Shown here: positions 9,359-17,162 of the stretch, one piece after another
How the letters are laid out: each line of letters starts with the position of its first letter
How positions within the stretch are numbered: position 1 is the stretch's first letter
NCBI GenBank assembly: GCA_046347155.1
Contig: JAXMGT010000002.1
Span: forward strand, 744,001 to 808,000
Length of the DNA: 64,000 bases
Direction: 5' to 3'
From: RPQJ01 sp046347155
GTDB taxonomy: Bacteria; Pseudomonadota; Gammaproteobacteria; Steroidobacterales; Steroidobacteraceae
Notes under the pieces: model-generated
Seen by the model: only the letters and a program-made list of their open reading frames with translations
Told to the model about the DNA's origin: nothing
The model's database searches: none
Translations under genes and position numbers: made by a program

Positions 9359-11134
9359 TCACTTCGCCGCGGCGGCCTTGCGAGCGGCGATCCAGGCGTT
9401 CACGTTGCCCTCGAGCACGTCGAGCGGGATCGCGCCGCTGCCGAGCACGACGTCGTGGAACGCCCGGAGGTCGAACGCGGGGCCGAGTTCCGCGGTCGCC
9501 TTCGCGCGCAGTTCCTTGATCTTCAGTTCGCCGATCTTGTAGGCGAGCGCCTGGCCCGGCCAGGCGATGTAGCGGTCGATCTCGTTGACGATGTCCTGCT
9601 CGCTCTTCGCGGCATTGTCCTTGAAGAACTGGATCGCCTGCTCGCGGGTCCAGTGCTTGTGGTGCATCCCGGTGTCGACGACGAGTCGCACGGCGCGCCA
9701 CATTTCGTAGGTGAGCTGGCCGAACTTGTCGTACGGATCGTCGTAGAAGCCCATCTCCTGGCCGAGGCTCTCGCTGTAGAGCGCCCAGCCCTCGACGAAC
9801 GCGGTCGCCTCGAAGTCGCGTCGGAACATCGGCACGTCGCCGAGCTCCTGGGCGAGCGAGATCTGCAGGTGGTGCCCGGGCACCGCCTCGTGGATCGTGA
9901 GCACCGGGATCTCGTAGGTCGGGCGGACCTCGGGCTTGTAGAGGTTCACGTAGTAGTAGCCGGCGCGCGTGCCATCCATCGCGCCGCCCTGGTAGTAGGC
10001 GGTCGTCGTGTCCGGCGCGAGTTCGTCCGGGATCGGGCGGACGCCGTAGGGCAGCCGCGGCAGGTGGCCGAAGTAGAGCGGGAGCATCGGGTCGATGCGC
10101 TTCGCCATCGCCTGGTAGGCCTGCAGCAGCTGCTTCGGGTCCGTGTAGTGGAACTTCGGGTCGGTGCGCAGGTACTGCAGGAATTCCTGGAACGTGCCCT
10201 TGAAGCCGACCTGCGCGATCACCTTTTGCATCTCGCCGCGGATCCGCGCGACTTCCTTGAGCCCGATCTCGTGGATCTGGTCGGCGGTCAGGTTCGTCGT
10301 CGTGAACCAGGCGATCCGGCTCTGGTACCACTGGTCGCCGCCCGGCAGCGCCCAGATGCCGACGTTGTCCTGGCAGGCCGGCAGGTAGGTGTTCACGAAG
10401 AAGGCCTGCAGCCGCTTGTACGCCGGAACGACGGTGCCCGAGATCGCCGTGCGCGCCGCGGCCTTGAGCCGGGCCTGTTCGGCCGCCGGGATCGAGTCCG
10501 GCATGCTGCGGAACGGCTTCCAGAACGGGCTCTGCTCCGGGTCGGCGACCACCTGCTTCGCGATCTGGTCCGGGATCCGGTTCATGATGACCTTGGGCTG
10601 CACGATCCCGCGCCTGGCGCCCTCGGCGAGCAGTGCGACGTTCTGGTCCACGAACGTGCCGACACCGTTGAGCCGGGCGATCCAGTTCTCGTAGTCCTTG
10701 ACGGTCCGGAAGTCGATGAGCTCCGACAGCTCGCTCGCGGTCTGCACGCCGCCGCGCTGGTTGATCTGCATGTACTGCAGGCCCCAGGCGTAGGCGTCCA
10801 CCGAGTTCTGGTACACGCGGCGGAACAGGTCACGGTTCAGCCGGTTCGCCTCGCTGAGCGTGGCGGGGTCGTACCCGGCGAGCGCGGCGAGCACGGCCTT
10901 GTCGTCCGCGTTCGACTTCGCGAGCGCCGCGGTCGACAGGTCCGGCCAGCGGTCGTCGTAGCGGTGGTCGCCGAGGTAGGTGGCCGAGAGCGGGTTTTCC
11001 CGCAGGCCGCGTTCCCATTCGGACTGGAACAGCGCCTCGAGGCGCGCGTCCGCCTCGCCGGCCGCGCGGGCGACGGGCCCGAAGTAGCCGAGGGCGATGG
11101 TGGCCAGGGCCACGCAGCGGATCAGGGTACGCAT
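9359..11134 (-). CDS. DUF885 family exported protein (putative zinc metallopeptidase)
   Basis: 591 aa. ATG start at MRTLIRCVAL gives a signal peptide (hydrophobic ALATIALGYF, cleavage near ARA-AG); the frame stays open 148 codons further upstream across the riboswitch region, which is a shadow. The family hallmark HEAVPGHHLQ is an HExxH-like zinc motif, followed by a distal EGWALYSE that can give the third ligand. Members are predicted periplasmic or surface dipeptidases of the DUF885/M32-like clan. It ends 4 nt before ispG on the same strand. Activity and substrate are inferred from the motif only. Confidence 0.85.
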   Translation of the reverse strand: MRTLIRCVALATIALGYFGPVARAAGEADARLEALFQSEWERGLRENPLSATYLGDHRYDDRWPDLSTAALAKSNADDKAVLAALAGYDPATLSEANRLNRDLFRRVYQNSVDAYAWGLQYMQINQRGGVQTASELSELIDFRTVKDYENWIARLNGVGTFVDQNVALLAEGARRGIVQPKVIMNRIPDQIAKQVVADPEQSPFWKPFRSMPDSIPAAEQARLKAAARTAISGTVVPAYKRLQAFFVNTYLPACQDNVGIWALPGGDQWYQSRIAWFTTTNLTADQIHEIGLKEVARIRGEMQKVIAQVGFKGTFQEFLQYLRTDPKFHYTDPKQLLQAYQAMAKRIDPMLPLYFGHLPRLPYGVRPIPDELAPDTTTAYYQGGAMDGTRAGYYYVNLYKPEVRPTYEIPVLTIHEAVPGHHLQISLAQELGDVPMFRRDFEATAFVEGWALYSESLGQEMGFYDDPYDKFGQLTYEMWRAVRLVVDTGMHHKHWTREQAIQFFKDNAAKSEQDIVNEIDRYIAWPGQALAYKIGELKIKELRAKATAELGPAFDLRAFHDVVLGSGAIPLDVLEGNVNAWIAARKAAAAK

Positions 11135-11238
11135 GGGCGCTCCGATGGGTCGGACGGGGAGCGGGGATGTTCCGGCCCCGGCGCCGAATTGACAAGACCG
11201 GCCCCCGATTCCGGCTGGCCGGGACCCCCGGGGTCGGG

Positions 11239-11244
11239 TAACAT
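11239..11244 (+). promoter_or_regulatory. Putative -10 box for the glycine-riboswitch/gcv transcript
   Basis: TAACAT, a TAnnnT hexamer in an otherwise GC-rich stretch, lies about 20-25 nt before the first riboswitch paired element, where transcription should start. No convincing -35 hexamer sits 16-18 nt upstream. Confidence 0.4.
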
Positions 11245-11265
11245 GCCGCCACCCATCGCAAGGCC

Positions 11266-11440
11266 CGTCCGGAGAGAGAGGCTCTGCCTCCGCCGAAGGC
11301 GCAACCCGCCCGGAAACGCTCAGGCAAACGGAACGGCGGTGCCTGATGGGCTCTGGAGAGCGGCCCCTTGCGGGCCCACCGAAGGGGTGCGGCGCCGGAT
11401 CCACCGGCACCCGATCTCTCAGGTCACAGGACAGAGGGGC
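11266..11440 (+). ncRNA. Tandem glycine riboswitch (gcvT element)
   Basis: Two consecutive glycine aptamers in the gcvT leader. Aptamer 1 (about 11266-11340) shows GGAGAGAG, the CGCCGAAGGCGCAA core and the conserved ACGCTCAGGCAAACGGAAC segment. Aptamer 2 (about 11350-11440) shows CTCTGGAGAG, CACCGAAGGGGTGC and ATCTCTCAGGTCACAGGACAG. This is the classic tandem arrangement sensing glycine, and it precedes the glycine cleavage genes exactly as known elsewhere. An intrinsic terminator follows at once, so the expression platform is most likely transcriptional: glycine binding should favour readthrough. Confidence 0.95.
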
Positions 11441-11479
11441 GGCGGGCCTTCCGGGGCCCGCCGCCTTTTTCTTTTTTTG
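11438..11479 (+). terminator. Intrinsic terminator of the glycine riboswitch expression platform
   Basis: A perfect 11-bp GC stem (11438-11448 GGCGGCGGGCC pairing with 11455-11465 GGCCCGCCGCC) encloses a 6-nt loop TTCCGG and is followed by a run of 12 T in 13 bases from 11466. It begins at the end of aptamer 2 and ends 22 nt before gcvT, so it can act as the conditional stop of the riboswitch. Confidence 0.93.
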
Positions 11480-11501
11480 CGTCCGCGGGGAACCGACCAC
11501 C

Positions 11502-12593
11502 ATGGGATTGCGAACTCCACTCCACGACACCCACGTCGCCTGCGGCGCCCGGATGGTCGACTTCGGCGGCTGGGACATGCCGGTGAACTACGGCTCGCAG
11601 ATCGAGGAGCACCACGCGGTGCGTCGCGACGCCGGCATGTTCGACGTGTCGCACATGTGCGTCGTGGACCTGCGCGGCGGACGGGTCCGCGAGTTCCTGC
11701 GCCACCTGCTCGCGAACGACGTCGCGAAGCTCGCGCTGCCCGGCAAGGCGCTCTATTCGTGCATGCTGCGCGAGCACGGCGGCATCATCGACGACCTGAT
11801 CGTCTACTACCTCGACGACCACTGGTACCGGATGGTCGTCAACGCCGGTACGCGCGACAAGGACCTCGATTGGCTGCGCGCGCAGTCGGGCGGCTGGGGC
11901 GTCGAGGTCGCGCCCCGCTTCGACCTGGCGATGGTCGCGGTCCAGGGCCCGGAGGCGCGCGCCAAGGCCGCCTCGCAGCTCGACGCGGGCCTCGCCGAGC
12001 GCGCGATGCAGCTCGGCACGTTCGTCGGCGCGCCCGCGGGCGACTGGTTCGTCGCCCGCACCGGCTACACGGGCGAGGACGGCTTCGAGATCATGCTGCC
12101 GGCCGGCGAGGTCGCCGCGTTCTGGGAGCGGCTCCGCCATGCGGGCGTGCGGCCCTGCGGCCTCGGCGCGCGCGACACGCTGCGCCTCGAGGCCGGCATG
12201 AACCTGTACGGCAGCGACATGGACGAGACCGTCTCGCCGCTCGAGTGCGGCCTCGGCTGGACGATCGCCTGGGACCCGCAGGACCGCGACTTCATCGGCC
12301 GCCGCGCGCTCGCCGAGCAGAAGGCGCGAGGCGTCGCCCGCAAGCAGGTGGGCCTCGTGCTCGCGGACCGTGCGGTGCTGCGCTCGCACCAGAAGGTCAT
12401 CGTCGCCGCGGTGGGCGAGGGCGAGGTCACGAGCGGCACGTTCTCGCCGTCGCTCGAGCGCTCGATCGGGCTCGCGCGCGTGCCCGCCCAGACCGCCGAC
12501 CGCTGCGAAGTCGAGATCCGCGGCAAGCTGCTGACCGCCACCGTCGTGCGCCCGCCGTTCGTCCGCAACGGCCGCCCCGTCCTCGCGCTCTGA
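11502..12593 (+). CDS. gcvT: Glycine cleavage system T protein (aminomethyltransferase)
   Basis: Transfers the aminomethyl carbon of glycine from lipoyl-GcvH to tetrahydrofolate, releasing ammonia. 363 aa, typical length. The start MGLRTPLHDTHVACGARMV is the standard GcvT N-terminus, and DFGGWDMPVNYGSQIEEH, GYTGEDGFEI and GLGARDTLRLEAGMNLYG are family signatures. It is the first gene of gcvT-gcvH-gcvPA-gcvPB directly under a glycine riboswitch and terminator. The frame is open upstream through the riboswitch but that part is not coding. Confidence 0.97.
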   Translation: MGLRTPLHDTHVACGARMVDFGGWDMPVNYGSQIEEHHAVRRDAGMFDVSHMCVVDLRGGRVREFLRHLLANDVAKLALPGKALYSCMLREHGGIIDDLIVYYLDDHWYRMVVNAGTRDKDLDWLRAQSGGWGVEVAPRFDLAMVAVQGPEARAKAASQLDAGLAERAMQLGTFVGAPAGDWFVARTGYTGEDGFEIMLPAGEVAAFWERLRHAGVRPCGLGARDTLRLEAGMNLYGSDMDETVSPLECGLGWTIAWDPQDRDFIGRRALAEQKARGVARKQVGLVLADRAVLRSHQKVIVAAVGEGEVTSGTFSPSLERSIGLARVPAQTADRCEVEIRGKLLTATVVRPPFVRNGRPVLAL

Positions 12594-12617
12594 ACACCTT
12601 CCGACCTGGAGACCGCC

Positions 12618-13013
12618 ATGAGCAACGTCCCCGCCGACCTCCGCTACCTGAAGTCCCATGAGTGGGCCCGCCTCGAGGCGGACGGCACGATCACGATCGG
12701 CATCTCCGACCACGCGCAGCAGGCGCTCGGCGACCTGGTGTTCGCCGAGGTGCCCGAGGCGGGTCGCCGCGTCGTCGCGGGCGAGGCCTGCGCGGTCGTC
12801 GAGTCCGTGAAGGCGGCCTCGGACGTCTACAGCCCGGTGACCGGCGAGGTGGTCGCGGCCAACGCCGACCTCGGCGGCACGCCGGAGCTGATCAACCAGG
12901 ACCCGTACGGCGCCGGCTGGCTGGTGCGCATCCGCCCGGACGACAAGACCCAGTTCTCCTCGATGCTCGACGCCGCCGCCTACGAGGCCGTGCTCGCCGC
13001 CGAGACCCACTGA
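12618..13013 (+). CDS. gcvH: Glycine cleavage system H protein
   Basis: Lipoyl carrier that shuttles the aminomethyl group between the P, T and L proteins. 131 aa. The lipoylated lysine is Lys65 in VESVKAASDVYSP, close to the position in other bacterial GcvH proteins (Lys64 in E. coli). N-terminal DLRYLKSHEWAR and the GVTxxAQ-like ISDHAQQALGDLVFAEVPE are family signatures. It is 24 nt after gcvT with an AGACC-type leader and precedes gcvPA. Its lipoyl group would be made by LipA/LipB, encoded at 56870-58611. Confidence 0.97.
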   Translation: MSNVPADLRYLKSHEWARLEADGTITIGISDHAQQALGDLVFAEVPEAGRRVVAGEACAVVESVKAASDVYSPVTGEVVAANADLGGTPELINQDPYGAGWLVRIRPDDKTQFSSMLDAAAYEAVLAAETH

Positions 13014-13028
13014 CCCACGGGTGACGCC

Positions 13029-14402
13029 ATGTCGTTCATTCCACACACCGCGGACGACGTCCGCGAAATGCTCGCCGCGATCGGCGCTCCGGGCATCGAC
13101 GCGCTGTTCGACGAGATCCCGGCGGAGCTGCGCATCGGCGGGCTCGACGGTATCCCGCCGGCCGCCTCGGAGATGCAGGTCGGCCGGCTGATGTCGGCGC
13201 GCGCGGCGCGCGACGGCCGCCCGCTCAACTTCATCGGCGCGGGCGCCTACGAGCACCACGTGCCGGCGGCCGTGTGGTCCATCGTGACGCGTGGCGAGTT
13301 CTACAGCGCCTACACGCCCTACCAGGCCGAGGCGAGCCAGGGCACGCTGCAGCTGCTCTACGAGTACCAGTCGATGATGGCGAGCCTCACCGGGCTCGAC
13401 GTCTCGAACGCCTCGCTGTACGACGGCGCCACCGCGCTCGCCGAGGCCTGCCTGATGTCCGTGCGCGCGCACCGCAAGTCGAAGTCGGCGCGGATCCTGA
13501 TCCCGGCCTCGGTGAACCCGCGCTACCGCGAGGTCGTCCAGGCGGTCGCGGGCGGCCAGAGGCTCTCGTTCGAGCTGCTGCCCTACGACGACCGCGGTGG
13601 CCACCTCACCGTCGCGAGCGTCGAGAAGTACCGCGGCCAGGACGTCACGGCGCTCGTGATCCAGCAGCCGAACTTCTTCGGCGTGCTCGAGGACGTCGAC
13701 GCGCTCACCGACCTCGCGCACGAGCTCGGGATGCAGGTGATCGCGGTCGTGAACCCGACCTCGCTCGCGATCCTGAAGCCGCCCGGCCAGTGGGGCACGA
13801 AGGGCGTCGACATCGCCTGCGGCGAGGGCCAGCCGCTCGGCGTGCCGCTGTCCTCGGGCGGTCCGTACTTCGGGTTCATGACCACCCGGATGGAGCACGT
13901 CCGGCAGATGCCCGGTCGCATCATCGGGCGCACGGTCGACCTCGACGGCAAGACCGGGTTCACGCTGACGCTGCAGGCCCGCGAACAGCACATCCGCCGC
14001 AGTAAGGCGACCTCGAACATCTGCACGAACCAGGGCCTGCTGGTCACGGCGGCCACGATCTACATGTCGATGCTCGGGCCGCGGGGCCTCGCGCAGGTCG
14101 CGGCCACCTCGATGCAGCGCACCGGGGAGCTCGTCGCCGCGCTCTCGAAGGTGCCGGGCGTCCGCGTCGCGTTCGAGCGCCCGCGGTTCCACGAGGCGCT
14201 GCTCGTGCTCGACCGGCCGGTTGCGCCGGTGCTCGAGGCGCTCGCCGCCCGCGGGATCGTCGGCGGCTACGACGCGAGCCGCGACTACCCGTCGCTCGGC
14301 CACGCGCTGCTCGTCTGCGCCACCGAGACCCGCACCCGCGAAGACATCGACGCCTACGCGCGCGCGCTTGCCGGGATCATGACCGGCAAGGCCGCCGCCT
14401 GA
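13029..14402 (+). CDS. gcvPA: Glycine dehydrogenase (decarboxylating) subunit 1
   Basis: N-terminal half of the P protein, found as a separate subunit in many bacteria and archaea; 457 aa. Signatures: FIPHTADDVREMLA start, FIGAGAYEHHVPAAV, YTPYQAEASQGTLQ, and DIACGEGQPLGVPLSSGGPYFG. It forms an alpha2beta2 PLP enzyme with gcvPB, which carries the PLP lysine. The split arrangement differs from the single fused gcvP of E. coli and pseudomonads, a useful lineage marker. 15 nt after gcvH. Confidence 0.96.
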   Translation: MSFIPHTADDVREMLAAIGAPGIDALFDEIPAELRIGGLDGIPPAASEMQVGRLMSARAARDGRPLNFIGAGAYEHHVPAAVWSIVTRGEFYSAYTPYQAEASQGTLQLLYEYQSMMASLTGLDVSNASLYDGATALAEACLMSVRAHRKSKSARILIPASVNPRYREVVQAVAGGQRLSFELLPYDDRGGHLTVASVEKYRGQDVTALVIQQPNFFGVLEDVDALTDLAHELGMQVIAVVNPTSLAILKPPGQWGTKGVDIACGEGQPLGVPLSSGGPYFGFMTTRMEHVRQMPGRIIGRTVDLDGKTGFTLTLQAREQHIRRSKATSNICTNQGLLVTAATIYMSMLGPRGLAQVAATSMQRTGELVAALSKVPGVRVAFERPRFHEALLVLDRPVAPVLEALAARGIVGGYDASRDYPSLGHALLVCATETRTREDIDAYARALAGIMTGKAAA

Positions 14403-14410
14403 GGTCCGCC

Positions 14411-15865
14411 ATGCACGAGAAGATCATCTTCGAACACTCGACGGCGGGCCGCAGCGCCGTCGCCCAGTACCCGCTCGAGCCGGCCGCGCCCCAGGTGCCG
14501 GAGGCGCTCCGCCGCCGCGAGGCGCCGCGCCTGCCCGAGGTGTCCGAGCTGCAGGCCGTGCGCCACTTCACGCGCCTGTCGCAGCTCAACTTCTCGATCG
14601 ACACGCACTTCTACCCGCTCGGGTCGTGCACGATGAAGTACAACCCGCGCGCCTGTAACCAGTACGCGATGCTGCCGGAGTTCCTCGCGCGCCACCCGTT
14701 CGCGCCGGACTCGACCGGGCAGGGCATCCTCGAGTGCCTGTACGAACTGCAGGAAATGCTGAAGGAAGTCACCGGCATGAAGGGCGTCTCGCTGACGCCG
14801 ATGGCCGGGGCGCAGGGCGAGTTCGCCGGCGTCGCGATGATCCGCGCCTACCACAAGGCGAGGAACGACCTCGCGCGCAACGAGATCATCGTGCCCGATG
14901 CCGCGCACGGCACGAACCCCGCGACCGCGACGATGTGCGGCTGCACCGTGAAGGAAATCCCGTCGCTGCCGGACGGCGACATCGACCTCGACGCGCTGCG
15001 CGCCGCGGTCGGGCCGCAGACCGCGGGCATCATGCTCACGAACCCCTCGACGCTCGGCGTGTTCGAGCGCCGGATCCGCGAGGTCGCCGGGATCGTCCAC
15101 GAGGCGGGCGGGCTGCTCTATTACGACGGCGCGAACCTGAACGCGATCCTCGGCAAGGTGCGCCCGGGCGACATGGGCTTCGACGTGATCCACATGAACC
15201 TGCACAAGACGTTCTCGACCCCGCACGGCGGCGGCGGCCCGGGCTCGGGCGCGGTCGGCGTGGGCGAGCGCCTGCTGCCGTTCATGCCGGTGCCGGTCGT
15301 GGGCCGCGTGGGCGACCGCTACCGCTGGCTCGACGAGCGCGACCTGCCGCAGACGATCGGCCGGCTTTCGGCGTTCATGGGCAACACGGGCGTGCTGCTC
15401 CGCGCCTACGTGTACATGCGCATGCTCGGCCGCGAGGGGATGAGCCGCGTGTCCGAGTACGCCACGCTGAACGCGAACTACCTGATGAAGCGGCTCGCCG
15501 ACGCCGGGTTCGAGATGGCCTACCCGGAACGCCGGGCCGGCCACGAATTCATCGTGACGCTGCGCCGCGAGGCCCGCGAGTACGGCACGACGGCGATGGA
15601 CTTCGCGAAGCGCCTGCTCGACTACGGCTTCCACGCGCCGACCACCTACTTCCCGCTGCTCGTGCCCGAGTGCCTGCTGATCGAGCCCACCGAGACCGAG
15701 TCGAAGGAGGAGCTCGACGCGTTCGTCGACGCGATGGTGCGGATCCGAGAGGAGGCGATGTCGGACCCGGCGAAGCTGAAGGGCGCGCCGTGGACGCTGC
15801 CGGTCCGCCGGCTCGACGACGTGCGCGCCGCGAAGCAGCTCGACCTGGCCTGGAGACCGGCCTGA
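14411..15865 (+). CDS. gcvPB: Glycine dehydrogenase (decarboxylating) subunit 2
   Basis: PLP-binding subunit of the two-subunit P protein, 484 aa. The Schiff-base lysine is about Lys266 in MNLHKTFSTPHGGGGPGSG. Other signatures: FYPLGSCTMKYNPR near residue 70 and DAAHGTNPATATMCG. It decarboxylates glycine and loads the aminomethyl group on GcvH. 8 nt after gcvPA; its TGA shares one base with the ATG of dgkA (TGATG), so the riboswitch-controlled transcript probably continues into dgkA and beyond. No gcvL (dihydrolipoyl dehydrogenase) is in the cluster; it is usually supplied from elsewhere. Confidence 0.96.
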   Translation: MHEKIIFEHSTAGRSAVAQYPLEPAAPQVPEALRRREAPRLPEVSELQAVRHFTRLSQLNFSIDTHFYPLGSCTMKYNPRACNQYAMLPEFLARHPFAPDSTGQGILECLYELQEMLKEVTGMKGVSLTPMAGAQGEFAGVAMIRAYHKARNDLARNEIIVPDAAHGTNPATATMCGCTVKEIPSLPDGDIDLDALRAAVGPQTAGIMLTNPSTLGVFERRIREVAGIVHEAGGLLYYDGANLNAILGKVRPGDMGFDVIHMNLHKTFSTPHGGGGPGSGAVGVGERLLPFMPVPVVGRVGDRYRWLDERDLPQTIGRLSAFMGNTGVLLRAYVYMRMLGREGMSRVSEYATLNANYLMKRLADAGFEMAYPERRAGHEFIVTLRREAREYGTTAMDFAKRLLDYGFHAPTTYFPLLVPECLLIEPTETESKEELDAFVDAMVRIREEAMSDPAKLKGAPWTLPVRRLDDVRAAKQLDLAWRPA

Positions 15866-16233
15866 TGCGCGAGGGCGCGCGGCCCACGGGTCTGCGTCGC
15901 CTCTGGCTCGCCACGACGCACACGTCGCGCGGCCTCGCGGCCTGCTACCGGAGCGAGGCCGCGTTCCGCCAGGAGTGCTGGCTCGCGCTCGTGCTCGTAC
16001 CGGCCGGGCTGTGGTTCGGGCGGAGCGGCGTCGAGCGCGCGCTGCTCGCGGGCTCGGTGCTCGTCGTGCTCGTGGTCGAACTGCTCAACACCGGCATCGA
16101 GGTCGTGGTGGACCGGATCGGCACCGAGCGGCATCATCTGTCGGGCTTCGCGAAGGACGTCGGCTCCGCGGCCGTGTTCTGCTCGCTCGTGCTCCTCGCT
16201 TCCACCTGGACGCTGGTGATCTTCTTCCCATGA
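15865..16233 (+). CDS. dgkA: Diacylglycerol kinase
   Basis: Small trimeric inner-membrane kinase (122 aa) that phosphorylates diacylglycerol to phosphatidic acid, recycling lipid released by periplasmic glucan or LPS modification. Three hydrophobic segments are visible, and the active-site stretch EVVVDRIGTERHHLSGFAKD with ELLNTGIE upstream closely follows the E. coli pattern. ATG overlaps the gcvPB stop by one base, and its own end forms ATGA with the next kinase gene. Its position inside a glycine-riboswitch transcript is unusual. Confidence 0.93.
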   Translation: MREGARPTGLRRLWLATTHTSRGLAACYRSEAAFRQECWLALVLVPAGLWFGRSGVERALLAGSVLVVLVVELLNTGIEVVVDRIGTERHHLSGFAKDVGSAAVFCSLVLLASTWTLVIFFP

Positions 16234-17162
16234 CAGCCCTCGTCTGCGGTTCCGTCGCCTACGACAACGTGATGGTCTTCCCGGGCCGCTTCCGGGACCA
16301 CATCCTGCCGGACCGCATCCACATGCTGAACGTGGCGTTCCTGGTGCCGAGCCTGCGCCGTAACTTCGGCGGCTGCGCCGGCAACATCGCCTACAACCTG
16401 AAGCTCCTCGGCGTGCCCGGCCTGCCGATGGCCACCGTCGGCCGCGACTTCGGCGCCTACGCCGAGTGGATGCAGGCCACCGGCGTCGACGCCTCGCAGC
16501 TGCGCGTGATCGACGACGCCTACACGGCGCAGGCCTTCATCACGACCGACCTCGACGACAACCAGATCACGGCGTTCCACCCGGGCGCGATGAACCACTC
16601 GCACCTGAACCGCGTGGCGCAGGTGCCGGGCTGCACGCTCGGCGTCGTGGCGCCGGACGGCCGGCAGGGGATGGTCGAGCACGCGGCGCAGTTCGCCGAG
16701 GCCGGTATCCCGCTGCTGTTCGACCCCGGCCAGGGGCTGCCGATGTTCGACGGCGCGGAGCTGCTCGACTTCATCGGCAAGGCGACCTGGGTCGCCGTGA
16801 ACGACTACGAGGGGCAGCTGCTCTCGGAGCGCACCGGGCTCTCGCACCGGGAGATCGCCGCCCGGGTGCGCGCGCTCATCGTGACGCGCGGCGCCGAGGG
16901 CAGCGTGATCCACGCGGACGGCCGCGAGTACGCGATCCCGGCCGTGCGCCCCGAGGCCGTCGTCGACCCGACCGGTTGCGGCGACGCCTACCGCGCCGGG
17001 CTGATCTACGGGCTGCAGAACGGCCTCGACTGGGAGACGACCGGCCGGGTGGCCTCGCTGATGGGCGCGATCAAGATCGCGCACGCGGGCACGCAGTCCC
17101 ACGCGTTCGGCGCGGAGGAATTCCGCGACCGCTTCCGCGCGGCATTCGGTCGCGCGTTGTGA
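16230..17162 (+). CDS. PfkB-family carbohydrate/nucleoside kinase
   Basis: Ribokinase-fold kinase, 310 aa. The PfkB signature 2 is clear: DPTGCGDAYRAGLIYGL, with the catalytic Asp in the GCGD anion hole; the N-terminal NFGGCAGNIAYNLKLLG supplies the substrate-lid glycines. ATGA overlap with dgkA and GTGA overlap with the HtrA-like gene place it inside a tightly coupled run. Related proteins are annotated as adenosine kinase or sugar kinase in gammaproteobacteria; the substrate cannot be told from sequence here. Confidence 0.85.
   Translation: MTALVCGSVAYDNVMVFPGRFRDHILPDRIHMLNVAFLVPSLRRNFGGCAGNIAYNLKLLGVPGLPMATVGRDFGAYAEWMQATGVDASQLRVIDDAYTAQAFITTDLDDNQITAFHPGAMNHSHLNRVAQVPGCTLGVVAPDGRQGMVEHAAQFAEAGIPLLFDPGQGLPMFDGAELLDFIGKATWVAVNDYEGQLLSERTGLSHREIAARVRALIVTRGAEGSVIHADGREYAIPAVRPEAVVDPTGCGDAYRAGLIYGLQNGLDWETTGRVASLMGAIKIAHAGTQSHAFGAEEFRDRFRAAFGRAL

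Noticed and set aside
11189..11194. TTGACA -35 box between the DUF885 gene and the riboswitch
   Set aside because: No -10 hexamer lies 16-18 nt downstream on the plus strand; the TAACAT box is 44 nt away.
11424..14303. 959-codon minus-strand frame opposite the gcv operon
   Set aside because: Same antisense artefact; the plus-strand genes gcvT, gcvH and gcvPA explain the region.
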